From the NCBI GenBank assembly GCA_016191995.1, contig JACPVA010000074.1:1-64000 (forward strand): a stretch of 64,000 bases of DNA, given 5' to 3'. Position 1 is the stretch's first letter, and each line of letters opens with the position of its first letter. Under the pieces are notes generated by a model that made no database searches, was not told the origin of the DNA, and saw only the letters and a program-made list of their open reading frames with translations. Shown piece by piece: positions 33,833 to 43,957 of the stretch. This stretch comes from Burkholderiales bacterium. Lineage in GTDB: Bacteria; Pseudomonadota; Gammaproteobacteria; Burkholderiales; Burkholderiaceae_C. Position numbers and translations under genes: made by a program.

Positions 33833-35447
33833 GTGGGCTCACCACTTCGGGAGCCTCGCGTGCAAGCCATCGGCTGGCAGCCCCAGCGGGCGCCGGATGG
33901 CGCCCCGGTCCATTACGAGCGCCACCGCCCGGAGCAGACCACGCTGCACCACCTGGTGCAACAGTACGCAGCCAGCTTCATCGCCCACACCGAAGCAAGC
34001 ACGGGTGCCGAGCTGCCCCGCTTCATCAAGGACGAGTTCGACGCCTTCCTCGAGTGTGGCATCCTGGCCCACGGCTTCCTTCGGCTGCGCTGCGGCGAGT
34101 GCGGCCACGACAAGCTGCTGGCCTTCAGCTGCAAGCGGCGTGGCTTCTGCCCCTCATGCGGCGCGCGGCGCATGTCGCAGACCGCGGCGCACCTCGTCGA
34201 CCACGTCATACCGCATGTGCCGGTGCGGCAGTGGGTGCTGTCGCTGCCGATCCCGCTGCGCTTGCTGCTGGCCGCGCAGCCGGAACTGGTCACGCCGGTG
34301 CTGCAGGTGGTACAGCGCGTGGTCACGCGCCATCTGCTGGGGCGGGCGGGGCTCAAGGCCGACGAAGGCCACGGCGGCGCCGTCACGCTGATCCAGCACT
34401 TCGGCTCGGCCGCCCCTCAACATACATCTTCATTGCCTGGTGCTGGACGGCGTCTACCGCTGCGACGCCGACGGCGTGCCGACCTTTGTCGAGGTGGGCA
34501 CGCCCAGCGACGACGAACTGCACGCGCTGCTGCAGACGGTCCTTACCCGGCTGATGAAGCTGCTCACGCGCCGGGGCGTGCTGATCGAGGAGATGGGGCA
34601 GACCTACCTGGCCGAGCCGGACGCCCACGGCGAAGAGTCGCGCACGCTGCGGCCGCTGCAGGCGGCGGCCATCACCTACCGCATCGCCTTCGGGCCGCGC
34701 GCCGGGCAGAAGGTGCTGACCCTGAGGGGCGCGACGCCGCGCGAGACCGCAACGCGCCAGCCTTTGTGCGCCGACATCGACGGCTTCAGTCTGCACGCCG
34801 CGGTGCGAGTCGAGGCGAACGACCGCAAGCGGCTGGAACAGCTGTGCCGCTACATCACGCGGCCGGCTCTGTCCGACGAGCGGGTTCAGCTCAACGCCGC
34901 CGGGCAGGTGGAGCTCAAGCTCAAGACGCCGTGGCGCGACGGCACCACGCACCTGGTGCTGAGGCGGGACGCAAACAGTCCGGTGGACTGTTTGCGCCAG
35001 CCGAAGGGCCCGAGCTCTGCGAGGGCGCGGCCTGCAAGGTTGAGCCCGATGGAGTTCATGCAGCGCCTGGCGGCGCTGGTGCCAAGGCCGCGGTTGCATC
35101 TCATCCGGTTCCACGGCGTGCTGGCTCCGAACGCGAAGCTGCGGCCTGTGGTGGTGCCTCAGGGACCTGAGGTACAGGAGCGGACCACCGAAGTCGCAGC
35201 TGCCAGCGAATGCGAGGTCGAGACGGTTCAGACCCGGCCGCACCGGATCAGCTGGGCGCGGCTGCTCAAGCGGGTCTTCGACATCGACATGCAGCACTGC
35301 CCGAACTGCGGCGCCGGGGAACTGAAGATCATCGCGGCCATCCTGGATAGGCCGGTGATCGAGAAGATCCTGACTCACCTGGGACTGGATCCGCAGCCGC
35401 CACCCCGGGGGCGGGCGCGCGCGGCGTGGATTGACTTCGCCACCTGA
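33833..35447 (+). pseudogene. IS91 family transposase, frameshifted near 34415 and carrying a palindromic insertion at 34964-35044
   Basis: SCKRRGFCPSCGARRMSQTAAHLVDHV and PRPRLHLIRFHGVLAPNAKLRP, HCPNCGAGELKIIAAILDRP; reading frame changes between ...LIQHFGSAA and LVLDGVYRCDADGVP. Confidence 0.9.
34964..35044. repeat. 81-bp palindromic (REP/MITE-like) insertion with possible TGAG target duplication
   Basis: CGCAAACAGTCC-GGT-GGACTGTTTGCG hairpin at 34970-34996; interrupts the otherwise contiguous HLVL|SPMEFMQRL; TGAG at 34960-34963 and 35041-35044. Confidence 0.75.
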
Positions 35448-35826
35448 GCCGCGCCGTCCGTCACAAACACCCCGCAGCAGGCTGCACTGCCAGCGACAGC
35501 CGGGGTGGCGCTGCGCCGCATGTCGACTCGATACCGACTGACCCAGGGGTAACCCTGAAATCCAAGGCCCAACGAGCCCCAATCGAACCGTCAGGGGCAG
35601 GCCGAATCACGACAAGACGACGTCGCAGCCGCCAGTTCCAAGTCATTCAGGCCGGCATCGGCCCGGCATCGGACGCCAACCCATGGTCAGTCGGGCCTTC
35701 CAGAGGCCAGAGGCCGTTTGAAACTCCTATGCCCCCTATGCCCTCCTATGCCCTGACGTCGGTGAGGGTGCCCACGTTGGCGCCGATGGAGCACACGGCC
35801 GTACGACCCTTGCCTAGAATCTGCGC

Positions 35827-36069
35827 ATGCCGGTGGTGTTCCGCTACAAGGGTTTCCGATTCTTTTTCTACTCCAACGAGGGCAGCCCTCGCGAGCCGGT
35901 GCATGTGCATGTGCGCTCCGGCAGCAGTGAGGCCAAGCTGTGGCTTGAACCACAGGTTCGAGTTGCCGCCAGTTTCGGCTTCGATGCCGGCACGCTGCGC
36001 GAGTTGGTGGAAGTCGCACAGAGCAATCGGGTGCTGATCGAGAGGACTTGGCATGAGTACTTCAGCTAA
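35827..36069 (+). CDS. DUF4160 domain-containing protein
   Basis: MPVVFRYKGFRFFFYSNEGSPREPVHVHVRSGSSEAKLWLEP. Confidence 0.85.
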   Translation: MPVVFRYKGFRFFFYSNEGSPREPVHVHVRSGSSEAKLWLEPQVRVAASFGFDAGTLRELVEVAQSNRVLIERTWHEYFS

Positions 36070-36304
36070 AGCCGTGCGCTTCGACGACGACAGCATGTGG
36101 GTCGACCTGGACGACGGCAGACGCATGGCCGTCCCGCTGGCCTGGTTCCCCCGCTTGCTGGCTGCTACCCCTGAACAGCGCGCACAGTTCGAACTGAGTC
36201 CGCGTGGCATCCACTGGGAAGCGCTAGACGAGGACATCTCCATCGACGGCCTGCTGGCCGGCCATGGTGATCGGACCCATAGCCGCCTCGTCGCGCCGGC
36301 CTGA
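36053..36304 (+). CDS. DUF2442 domain-containing protein
   Basis: DDSMWVDLDDGRRMAVPLAWFPRLLAATPEQRAQFELSPRGIHWEALDEDISIDGLLAG. Confidence 0.88.
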   Translation: MSTSAKAVRFDDDSMWVDLDDGRRMAVPLAWFPRLLAATPEQRAQFELSPRGIHWEALDEDISIDGLLAGHGDRTHSRLVAPA

Positions 36305-36656
36305 GGTCATGGGCCGTCGCCCAAACGCGAGGCGAACCGAGAGATTCGAGCGACCGGTCTGACCGGACTCGAATGCCGCTTGATGGCCGATTCCGTCGGT
36401 TCAGCCGACATGGAAGCGGTCGGCGGTGGGACGCAGGCACCGCCGGCCGAGCTGCACGGCTGCTGTAACCCGGACCGTCGCCATTCAGCTCGGGCCGGTT
36501 GGTGAACTGGATGACCGCTTCGTGGCGGTCAGCGTGAGTTGGCCAAAGTATCCCCAGCGACTCCTCACGCTGCACTGCGGCTGATGCCGGCACCGACGGC
36601 TACGATCGCTCCGGGCCGACAGCCGACCCCAGACATCGTCGCGGCGGCTCCGTTCG

Positions 36657-37625
36657 ATGACCCTCGATATCTTCTACAAGCTGCTGGCGATCCTGGCCAC
36701 CGTGATCCTGGGCTGGGTCGCCGGGCGTGCGGGCTGGCTCGCGCATGGCACCGATGCGCGCGACCCGGCGCGGGTGCTGGGCAACGCGGCCTTCCACATC
36801 TTCGTGCCGGCGCTGCTGTTTCGCACCGTCGCGCGGCTGGACTTCGCCGCCATGCCGTGGCGCATCGTCGCCGCCTACTTCGTGCCGGCGGTCGCGTTCG
36901 CGCTCGCGTTCTACCTCTGGGGGCGGCTGCGCGCGTCGGCGCAGCCGGCGGCGCCTGCTGCGCGTGCAGTGTCGGCGTCGTTCGGCAACTCGGTGCAGCT
37001 CGGCATCCCGATGGCGGCGGCGCTGTTCGGCGAGGCCGGGCTGGCGGTTCATATCGCGCTCGTCAGCCTGCACGCGCTGATCATGCTGACGCTGCCGACC
37101 GTGCTCGTCGAGCTCGACCTGGCGCGCGCCGCGCCCGGGTCGCGCCGGATCATGGCGACGCTGCGCACGACGGTGCGCAATACTGTCGTCCACCCGGTCG
37201 TGCTGCCGGTGCTCGCCGGGCTGGCGTGGAACCTCGCCGGCTTCGGGCTGCATCCGGTGGCCGACCAGGCGCTGGCCGGCCTCGGTGCGGCGGTGGTGCC
37301 GGTGTGCCTGGTGCTGATCGGGATCTCGCTCGCCTACGAGGGCGCGGGCGGGCCCTGGCGCGGCGTGCTGCAGCTGGCGCTGGCCAAGCTGGTCGTGCTG
37401 CCGGCGCTGGTGCTGGCGGTCGCGCGCTGGGGTTTCGGCCTCGACGGCATCGCGCTGGCGGCGGTCGTCATGATGGCGGCGCTGCCGACCGGCAACAACG
37501 CGCTGCTGTTCGCGCAGCGCTACCGCGTGCGCATCGACGAGGCGACGACGGCGATCGTCGTGTCGACCTTCGCCTTCGTCGGCACCTCGTCGGCCTGGCT
37601 CGCGGTGCTCGCCTGGCTCGGTTGA
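36657..37625 (+). CDS. AEC family transporter
   Basis: Ten-helix hydrophobic pattern; [53 protein letters not shown]. Confidence 0.9.
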   Translation: MTLDIFYKLLAILATVILGWVAGRAGWLAHGTDARDPARVLGNAAFHIFVPALLFRTVARLDFAAMPWRIVAAYFVPAVAFALAFYLWGRLRASAQPAAPAARAVSASFGNSVQLGIPMAAALFGEAGLAVHIALVSLHALIMLTLPTVLVELDLARAAPGSRRIMATLRTTVRNTVVHPVVLPVLAGLAWNLAGFGLHPVADQALAGLGAAVVPVCLVLIGISLAYEGAGGPWRGVLQLALAKLVVLPALVLAVARWGFGLDGIALAAVVMMAALPTGNNALLFAQRYRVRIDEATTAIVVSTFAFVGTSSAWLAVLAWLG

Positions 37626-37716
37626 GCGCGGTTCGCGGCCTCGCTCCGAGCGCCGCGGTTCGGGCGGCGCCGGGCGGCGGACTCGTCGCGGCGGGGCCTG
37701 CGCGACAATCGGCGTC

Positions 37717-38991
37717 ATGGCCAGCACCGACATCGTCGCCACCATGGACCGCCTTGGCGCCGCCGCGCGTGCGGCCGCCACGGCGATGGCCGCCGCGCCG
37801 ACGGCGGCCAGGGATGCCGCGCTGCGCGCACTGGCGCGCCGGCTGCGCGCCGCGCTGTCGGCGCTGCAGGCGGCGAATGCGCTGGACCTCGACGCCGCCC
37901 GCGCCGCCGGGCTGGCGCCGCCGATGGTCGACCGGCTGCGCCTGACCGACGCCGTGATCGCCACCGTCGCCGAGGGCTGCGAGCAGATCGCCGCGATGCC
38001 GGACCCGATCGGCGAGATCACCGAGCTGCGCCGCCGCCCGAGCGGCATCGCCGTGGGGCGCATGCGCGTGCCGCTGGGCGTCTTCGGCATGATCTACGAG
38101 AGCCGCCCCAACGTGACGATCGAGGCCGCGTCGCTGGCGATCAAGAGCGGCAACGCCTGCATCCTGCGCGGCGGGTCGGAGGCGATCCGCTCCAACCTCG
38201 CGCTGGCGCGCGAGGTGCAGGCGGCGCTGGCCGAGGCCGGGCTGCCGCCGCAGGCGGTGCAGCTCGTCGAGACGACCGACCGCGCCGCCGTCGGCCGCCT
38301 GATCGCGATGCCCGAATACTGCGACCTCATCATCCCGCGCGGCGGCAAGGGGCTGATCGAGCGCATCGCCGCCGAGGCGCGGGTGCCGGTGATCAAGCAC
38401 CTGGACGGCAACTGCCACGTCTATGTCGACGCCGAGGTCGACCTCGAGATGGCGCTGCGCGTGACCGACAACGCCAAGACGCAGAAGTTCAGCCCCTGCA
38501 ACGCCGCCGAGTCGCTGCTCGTGCACGCGGCGCAGGCGCCGGCCTTCCTGCCGCGCATCGGCGCGATCTTCGCCGCCAAGGGGGTCGAGATGCGCGGCTG
38601 CCCGCGCAGCCTGGCGATCCTGGCCGGCCTGCCCGGGGTCGTCGCCGCGACCGAGGCCGACTGGGGCGAGGAGTATCTGGCGCCGGTCATCAGCATCAAG
38701 GTCGTCGACTCGCTCGACGAGGCGATCGCGCATGTCAACCGCCACGGCTCGCACCATACCGATGCGATCCTGACGAGCAATCTCCCGAATGCGATGCGAT
38801 TTCTGCGTGAGGTCGATTCTGCCAGCGTGATGGTGAATGCGAGCACTCGCTTCGCGGACGGTTTCGAATATGGGCTGGGGGCCGAGATCGGTATCTCGAC
38901 CGACAAATTCCATGCCCGCGGGCCGGTCGGGCTGGAGGGGCTGACCTCGCTGAAGTGGATCGTGCTCGGGCAGGGCGAGCTCAGAGGCTGA
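37717..38991 (+). CDS. proA: glutamate-5-semialdehyde dehydrogenase
   Basis: [46 protein letters not shown]. Confidence 0.97.
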   Translation: MASTDIVATMDRLGAAARAAATAMAAAPTAARDAALRALARRLRAALSALQAANALDLDAARAAGLAPPMVDRLRLTDAVIATVAEGCEQIAAMPDPIGEITELRRRPSGIAVGRMRVPLGVFGMIYESRPNVTIEAASLAIKSGNACILRGGSEAIRSNLALAREVQAALAEAGLPPQAVQLVETTDRAAVGRLIAMPEYCDLIIPRGGKGLIERIAAEARVPVIKHLDGNCHVYVDAEVDLEMALRVTDNAKTQKFSPCNAAESLLVHAAQAPAFLPRIGAIFAAKGVEMRGCPRSLAILAGLPGVVAATEADWGEEYLAPVISIKVVDSLDEAIAHVNRHGSHHTDAILTSNLPNAMRFLREVDSASVMVNASTRFADGFEYGLGAEIGISTDKFHARGPVGLEGLTSLKWIVLGQGELRG

Positions 38992-39076
38992 GGGCGCGGG
39001 CGGCGTCGGCGTTGCCGCCGCCCGGACGACGCCGCAGCGTGCCCACGCCCCGTCACCGCGCCGGTGCGGGCCGGGT

Positions 39077-39478
39077 TCAGTCGCCGTTGTAGCCCCGTCT
39101 CAGCCTGATCGGGCCTTGCGCGCGGTCGTCGCCGTCGCCGTCGATACCCAGCGCGATCTGCGTGCACACCGCGCGGCAAAGCCCGGCGGCGCGCTCGTCG
39201 CCGATCCGGTAGTAGATCTGCGTCGCGTCGCGCCGCCGCGCCAGCACGCCGGCGCGGTACAGCGTCGACAGGTGCTGGCTCATGTTGGGCTGGGTGGTGT
39301 CGATCTCGGCCAGCAGCTGCGAGACGTTCTTCTCCTGCTGGCACAGCGCGCTGATGATCTTGAGCCGGATCGGTGTGGCCAGCAGCCGGAAAAGCTCCGC
39401 CGCCGACGAGAAGACCTGGTCGGACTGCTCGGCGATCGATGGGTCGCAGGCGGCGCCCGCGCGCGGTTCGGGGTCCAT
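39077..39478 (-). CDS. ArsR/SmtB family transcriptional regulator (sulfur-responsive SoxR/sHdrR-like by context)
   Basis: LFRLLATPIRLKIISALCQQEKNVSQLLAEIDTTQPNMSQHLSTLYRAGVLARRRDATQIYYRI; Cys in ALCQQ and GLCRAVC. Confidence 0.88.
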   Translation of the reverse strand: MDPEPRAGAACDPSIAEQSDQVFSSAAELFRLLATPIRLKIISALCQQEKNVSQLLAEIDTTQPNMSQHLSTLYRAGVLARRRDATQIYYRIGDERAAGLCRAVCTQIALGIDGDGDDRAQGPIRLRRGYNGD

Positions 39479-39551
39479 GCGCACTTCTTTATCCGTGCGC
39501 AATGATGGACGGATCGATGCCTGCGCGTCAATCCGGGCTCTTACGCCGCGA

Positions 39552-39631
39552 CGGCCGGACGCGCGCCGACCCGCCTGCCTCCCGGGTCGGGTGCAGGCGG
39601 GTCGGCTTCGAGAAAACCGCGCGTCCGGCCG
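39552..39631. other. composite long hairpin between cyt c gene and arsR
   Basis: Outer stem 39552-39565/39618-39631 (14 bp) and inner stem 39566-39578/39593-39605 (13 bp), both perfect. Confidence 0.75.
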
Positions 39632-39653
39632 GGCGCGCCGGGATCCTTTCAGT

Positions 39654-39680
39654 GCGGGCCCGCGTCGGCAGCGGGCCCGC
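39654..39680 (-). terminator. hairpin just downstream of cyt c gene
   Basis: GCGGGCCCGC-gtcggca-GCGGGCCCGC; no clear U tract. Confidence 0.5.
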
Positions 39681-39686
39681 CGGGCG

Positions 39687-40004
39687 TCACTTGGCGCCGC
39701 CGAGGATCCACTTGGCGAGCGTCTTGACCTCGTCGTCGGTCGGCTTGGGCTGCGCCGGCATCGGCACCGGGCCCCATTTGCCCTTGCCACCCTCGCGAAT
39801 GCTCTTGGTAAGGGTGGCTTCGGCGTCGGCCTGGCCGGCGTACTTCTTGGCCACGTCGGCATAGGCCGGGCCGACCAGCTTCTTGTCGACCGCGTGGCAG
39901 GCCACGCAGGCGTGCTTCTTGGCCAGGTCGAGGTTGGCCCAGGCCGGGGCGCTGGCGGCGGCCAGGACGACGGCAGCGGCGATCGTGGCGGGCAGACGGG
40001 ACAT
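39687..40004 (-). CDS. c-type cytochrome, class I
   Basis: Signal peptide; CVACHAVDKKLVGPAYADVAKKYAG ... MPAQPKPTDDEVKTLAKWIL. Confidence 0.93.
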   Translation of the reverse strand: MSRLPATIAAAVVLAAASAPAWANLDLAKKHACVACHAVDKKLVGPAYADVAKKYAGQADAEATLTKSIREGGKGKWGPVPMPAQPKPTDDEVKTLAKWILGGAK

Positions 40005-40242
40005 CGTGGTCTTCCTTTCCGAAGGAACGGCGGTGGGGGTGTGATTGCCCGCTCACAACGCGGCGGCGGGATATCCGGTTGACCGTGCAGTCCCCCGCGG
40101 CGGCGACGGGCGGGGACGCGGACGCGGACGCGATTGTGAAGGAATTGTTGCCCGATCGTCGACGCGCGGCATCCAGGCGCCGTGCCATCCGCGCCACGCG
40201 GCCGCTGCTGCGGTCGCCCGGCGCGGCGCGGGCGGGGCTAGC

Positions 40243-41364
40243 TCAGGCGTTCTCTTCGCGCCAGAGCGTGTACTTGAGCATCCCGGCCGACCCGGCGAGG
40301 ATGCCGGCCAGCGCGATGAAGGAGCCGATCGCCAGCGTCGAGATCCCGCTCAGCCCCTGGCCGATCGTGCATCCGAGCGCGGTCACGCCGCCGAAGCCCA
40401 TCAGGATGGCGCCGGCGAGCTGGCGGCGCAGGTCGGCGAAGTTGGCGAAGCCCTCCCAGCGGAAGCTCTTCGAGGCCAGCGCCCAGGCTGCCGATCCGGC
40501 GACCACGCCCAGCGCCGACGCGACGCCGAAGCTCAGGCCGAGCGACTGGTCGGTCCACAGCAGCAGCAATTCCAGCGTGTAGGCCACCGGGCCGACGAAG
40601 CTCATCGACTCGAGCATGCGCGAGTTGGTGGCGAAGAAGACATCTTCCATCGTTTCCGGGTGCTCGCCGTAGCCGAGATGCCCGCTGACATACCAGCCGC
40701 CGACGACGACCAGCCCGATCACGACGCCACCCAGGATCTGCGTCGCGTTGGCGCGGAAGCGCTTGTCCGCGAACACGAATCCCAGCAAGGCCAGCGCCAG
40801 CACCGCCGCCACCGCGAGTCGTGCGCCCGCTGCGTCCATGCCGCTCGCGCGCGCCAGCGCGGTCGACAGCGACTGGTCGGTCCAGCCGGCGTCGCCGAGG
40901 CGGATCGCCACCGGGTCGAGCCAGTTCGCGCGCCACTGGCCGAACAGCCCGCGCATCGTCATGTAGGCGGCGATGCCCATGAAGACCAGCACGACGACCG
41001 ACCGCAGGCTGCCGCCGCCGGCGCGCACCAGGTTCTTGTTCGCGCAGCCGCCGGCCATCGTCATGCCGATGCCGAAGGTGACGCCGCCGACGAGCAGCGA
41101 CAGCCAGTTCAGCGTCGGGCGCTGCATGATCGCGCGCGACAGGTCGACCTGGCCGGTAGCGGCCAGCGCGCTGGCGCCGAGGATCGCCACCGCGATCGCC
41201 AGCAGCCACATCCGCATGCGGCCCCAGTGCCCGATATTGACGATGTCGGACACCGCACCCATGGTGCAGAAGTTGGTCTTGTTGGCCACCGCGCCGAAGA
41301 CGAAGGCGAGCACGAATCCGCCGGCGACGACGATGCTGGAGAGGTCGGCTGGGCTGTCGTTCAT
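40243..41364 (-). CDS. YeeE/YedE family sulfur transporter (DUF395)
   Basis: GGCANKNLVRAGGGS ... GFGGVTALGCTIGQGLSGISTLAIGS repeats. Confidence 0.92.
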   Translation of the reverse strand: MNDSPADLSSIVVAGGFVLAFVFGAVANKTNFCTMGAVSDIVNIGHWGRMRMWLLAIAVAILGASALAATGQVDLSRAIMQRPTLNWLSLLVGGVTFGIGMTMAGGCANKNLVRAGGGSLRSVVVLVFMGIAAYMTMRGLFGQWRANWLDPVAIRLGDAGWTDQSLSTALARASGMDAAGARLAVAAVLALALLGFVFADKRFRANATQILGGVVIGLVVVGGWYVSGHLGYGEHPETMEDVFFATNSRMLESMSFVGPVAYTLELLLLWTDQSLGLSFGVASALGVVAGSAAWALASKSFRWEGFANFADLRRQLAGAILMGFGGVTALGCTIGQGLSGISTLAIGSFIALAGILAGSAGMLKYTLWREENA

Positions 41365-41431
41365 CGCCGCGCTCGCAAACGCTGACTCGGGGGCTGCCGC
41401 GAGGCCCTCGGCCGGGGCTCGGATGGCGCGA

Positions 41432-41902
41432 TCAGATGAACAGGCAGACGTCGGTCTCGCCGGCGAACTTCATGAAGGCCGCCGCGCCCGCGTACTCGAT
41501 GCCGTCGATGAACTCGCTGGTGCTGAACTCGAACAGGTCGACCGTCATCTGGCAGGCGATGAACTTGACCTCGGCCTCCTGGCACAGGCTGCGCAGCTCC
41601 TCGAGCGAGGCCACGCCCTTCTTCTTCATCTTGGCCTTCATCATCGAGGTCGCCATCGCCTCCATCCCGGGCAGCACCGAGACGACGACCGGCATCGGCA
41701 TCGGCATCGGCATCGCCGGGTTGGCCAGCGGGCTGATCTTGATCCCCGACAGGTCCTTGCGCAGCAGCTGGAGGCCGTAGAAGGTGAAGAAGATCTGCAC
41801 GTCCCAGCCGAGCGCGGCCGCGGTCGACGCCAGGATCAGCGGCGGGTAGGCCATGTCCAGCGTGCCCTTGGTGGCGATGATGGCCATCTTCTTGGTCGTC
41901 AT
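41432..41902 (-). CDS. DsrE/DsrF/DrsH family protein (DsrE2-like)
   Basis: AIIATKGTLDMAYPPLILASTAAALGWDVQIFFTFYGLQLL, ACQMTVDLF. Confidence 0.9.
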   Translation of the reverse strand: MTTKKMAIIATKGTLDMAYPPLILASTAAALGWDVQIFFTFYGLQLLRKDLSGIKISPLANPAMPMPMPMPVVVSVLPGMEAMATSMMKAKMKKKGVASLEELRSLCQEAEVKFIACQMTVDLFEFSTSEFIDGIEYAGAAAFMKFAGETDVCLFI

Positions 41903-42054
41903 GTCTTGTTTCCTCGGCGGCGGCGCGCGTGGCGCCGGGTGATGCGGGGCGGGTTTTGGTCAGTCGGGCGCAGGCGAGGGCGCGTGGCGCAGGCGGCCAC
42001 TCGCGCCGCAGGTGCTGCCGCACCGCGCGGCACGTCGGCGCGGCAGCTGCGGCG

Positions 42055-42282
42055 TCAGCCCTTCTTGATCAGGAAGACGTACTTGCCGCCTTCCTCGCCG
42101 GAGTGCAGCAGCGGGTTGCCGGTCTGCTCGGCGAAGGCCTGCATGTCGCACACCGAGCCGGGGTCGGTGGCGACCACACGCAGGACCTGGCCGCTGGCCA
42201 TCCCGGCGAGCGACTTCTTGGTCTTGACGATGGGCAGCGGGCAGGCGAGGCCCGAGGCGTCGAATTCCTTGTCGTATTGCAT
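42055..42282 (-). CDS. tusA: TusA family sulfurtransferase
   Basis: DASGLACPLPIVKTKKSLAGMASGQVLRVVATDPGSVCDM. Confidence 0.92.
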   Translation of the reverse strand: MQYDKEFDASGLACPLPIVKTKKSLAGMASGQVLRVVATDPGSVCDMQAFAEQTGNPLLHSGEEGGKYVFLIKKG

Positions 42283-42399
42283 GGCTTCAATCTCCGTTCC
42301 GAACAGGGGGCGCAGGCCCGTCACAGCGGGCCGCCGGGCCGGCCCCGATTACGGGCCGTTCGCGCCCGGCCGTCCATCACCGCGATGGCGTGCCCACGA

Positions 42400-42415
42400 T
42401 AACCCATGAGGGTAA
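42400..42415. promoter_or_regulatory. candidate sulfur-regulon operator, copy 1
   Basis: TAACCCATGAGGGTAA (reverse complement TTACCCTCATGGGTTA), 118 bp upstream of tusA; 13/16 identical to 49384-49399. Confidence 0.5.
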
Positions 42416-42474
42416 TGGGGTGCGCGCGTCACGGCCACGCGCCCGGCGCGCGGCCGTGCGGCCCCCGCAGGCCG

Positions 42475-43830
42475 TCAGAAGCGGTGCGAATACATCAGTT
42501 GCAGGTTCTGCTGGCTGTGGCGGATCTCGATGCCGCTCATGTCCACCGTCTTCGTCGTCGGCGCGATCGCCAGCGAGGCGTTGAGCTCGCTGGCCGGCGA
42601 GAAGCGGTAGCCGACACCGAAGGTGTAGTGCTTCTCGACCGTGGCCGGGAATAGCGGGTTGACGAGCGGCTCGGGGATCGGGTTGTCGGCCAGGTTGATG
42701 CCGGCACGCAGCGTCAGCGCGCTGTTCATGGCCCAGGCGACGCCGAGGTTGAGGACGGTCTGGTCCTTCCAGTCCTGCGGCAGCGCGAAGTCGAGCGACC
42801 CGTCCATGCCGCTGCTGGCGGGCGCCGCGCTGTCGAAGCGCATGCGGAAGCTCTTCATGACGTCCGACCAGCCGATACGCTTGAGGTCGGCGGCCACCAG
42901 CAGCGCCGGCGTTGCCTGCCAGGCGGCGCCGACGGCGAGCATCGACGGCCACTGGAAGTCGACCACGGTGATGCGGCCGGGGATCGTTCCCATGCCCTGG
43001 ATCGACATCGACGCGCCGGTGGTGTGCGTCTTCATGTCGCCGAGGTCGGACTCGAACTGGTACGACGCCCCCAGCGTCAGCGCCGGGCTGGCCTTGTAGA
43101 CCATGCCGAGCTTGGCCGCCCAGCCGGTCGAGTTGGCCTGGCCGGTGAAGTCGCTGTCGTCGCTGAAGTCGATCCGGCCCCAGGCGCCGGCCGGCAGCAT
43201 GCCGAGCGCCCCGGGAAGGTTGGCGATCAGGCCGCCGCTGCCTCCGGTGACGAGTCCGCCGAGCTGGGTCGCGGGGGCGGCCATGCGCAGGTCCAGCCCG
43301 GCCCACATGAAGTCCAGCGTCGCGCCGACCGCGAACTCGGGCGTCAGGTCGAAAGCCAGCGGCAGCATGATGCGGCCGACGCCGAGCTCGGAGCGCACCG
43401 GCTCGCCCGATCCGGCAGCGAGGAAGGTATTCGCCCCGTACTCGGTGCCCATCCCGCCTTGTGCGAACACGCCCAGCCCGTAGACGAGGCGGCCGCTGCG
43501 GCGCACGTAGCCGAACGCCGGCATGATGTATTCGGTGCCGCCGGATTTGGCGCTCATCGGCCCGGCGCTGGCGCGAATGTCGGGACCGAGCAGGCCGAGC
43601 GCGACGTCCAGTCGCGCGCCCTGGCCCATCAACGCGAGCGTGGCCGGGTTCTGCGCCAGCGCCGCGGCGCCGTGGTCCATCGCCTGCGAGGCGCCGCCCA
43701 TGCCGGTCGAGATCGGGCCGTAGCCCTCCATGTTCATGCCGTTGGTCGCCAGCGCCGGCAGCGCGGCGAGCAGCGCGGCGGCGGCAACGGCGCTGGCGCG
43801 CAGCGCGAGGCGGGGGGTGGTCACAGCCAT
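42475..43830 (-). CDS. OmpP1/FadL family outer membrane transporter
   Basis: LATNGMNMEGYGPISTGMGGASQAMDHGAAALAQNPATLALMG; C-terminal beta-strand ending MYSHRF. Confidence 0.9.
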   Translation of the reverse strand: MAVTTPRLALRASAVAAAALLAALPALATNGMNMEGYGPISTGMGGASQAMDHGAAALAQNPATLALMGQGARLDVALGLLGPDIRASAGPMSAKSGGTEYIMPAFGYVRRSGRLVYGLGVFAQGGMGTEYGANTFLAAGSGEPVRSELGVGRIMLPLAFDLTPEFAVGATLDFMWAGLDLRMAAPATQLGGLVTGGSGGLIANLPGALGMLPAGAWGRIDFSDDSDFTGQANSTGWAAKLGMVYKASPALTLGASYQFESDLGDMKTHTTGASMSIQGMGTIPGRITVVDFQWPSMLAVGAAWQATPALLVAADLKRIGWSDVMKSFRMRFDSAAPASSGMDGSLDFALPQDWKDQTVLNLGVAWAMNSALTLRAGINLADNPIPEPLVNPLFPATVEKHYTFGVGYRFSPASELNASLAIAPTTKTVDMSGIEIRHSQQNLQLMYSHRF

Positions 43831-43957
43831 GGTGCTTGTCTCCTGATCGAAGGGGTCGTGGGGTGGGTACTGCGGGGAAAACGCGGGCTATGCGTTCGGG
43901 CGGGTCGGTCGCGGGTGTCCAGGGCGTGGATGCGGGTGTCGGTGCGGGCCGTATGCG

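Noticed and set aside
40021-40242. Possible additional sulfur operator between cyt c and yeeE genes
   Set aside because: No match to TTACCSTSATGGGTWA and no clear dyad.
41693-41718. GGCATC hexanucleotide repeats in the dsrE2-like gene
   Set aside because: Encode the MPMPMP segment that I recall as common in DsrE2-type proteins; slippage is possible but not a strong signal.
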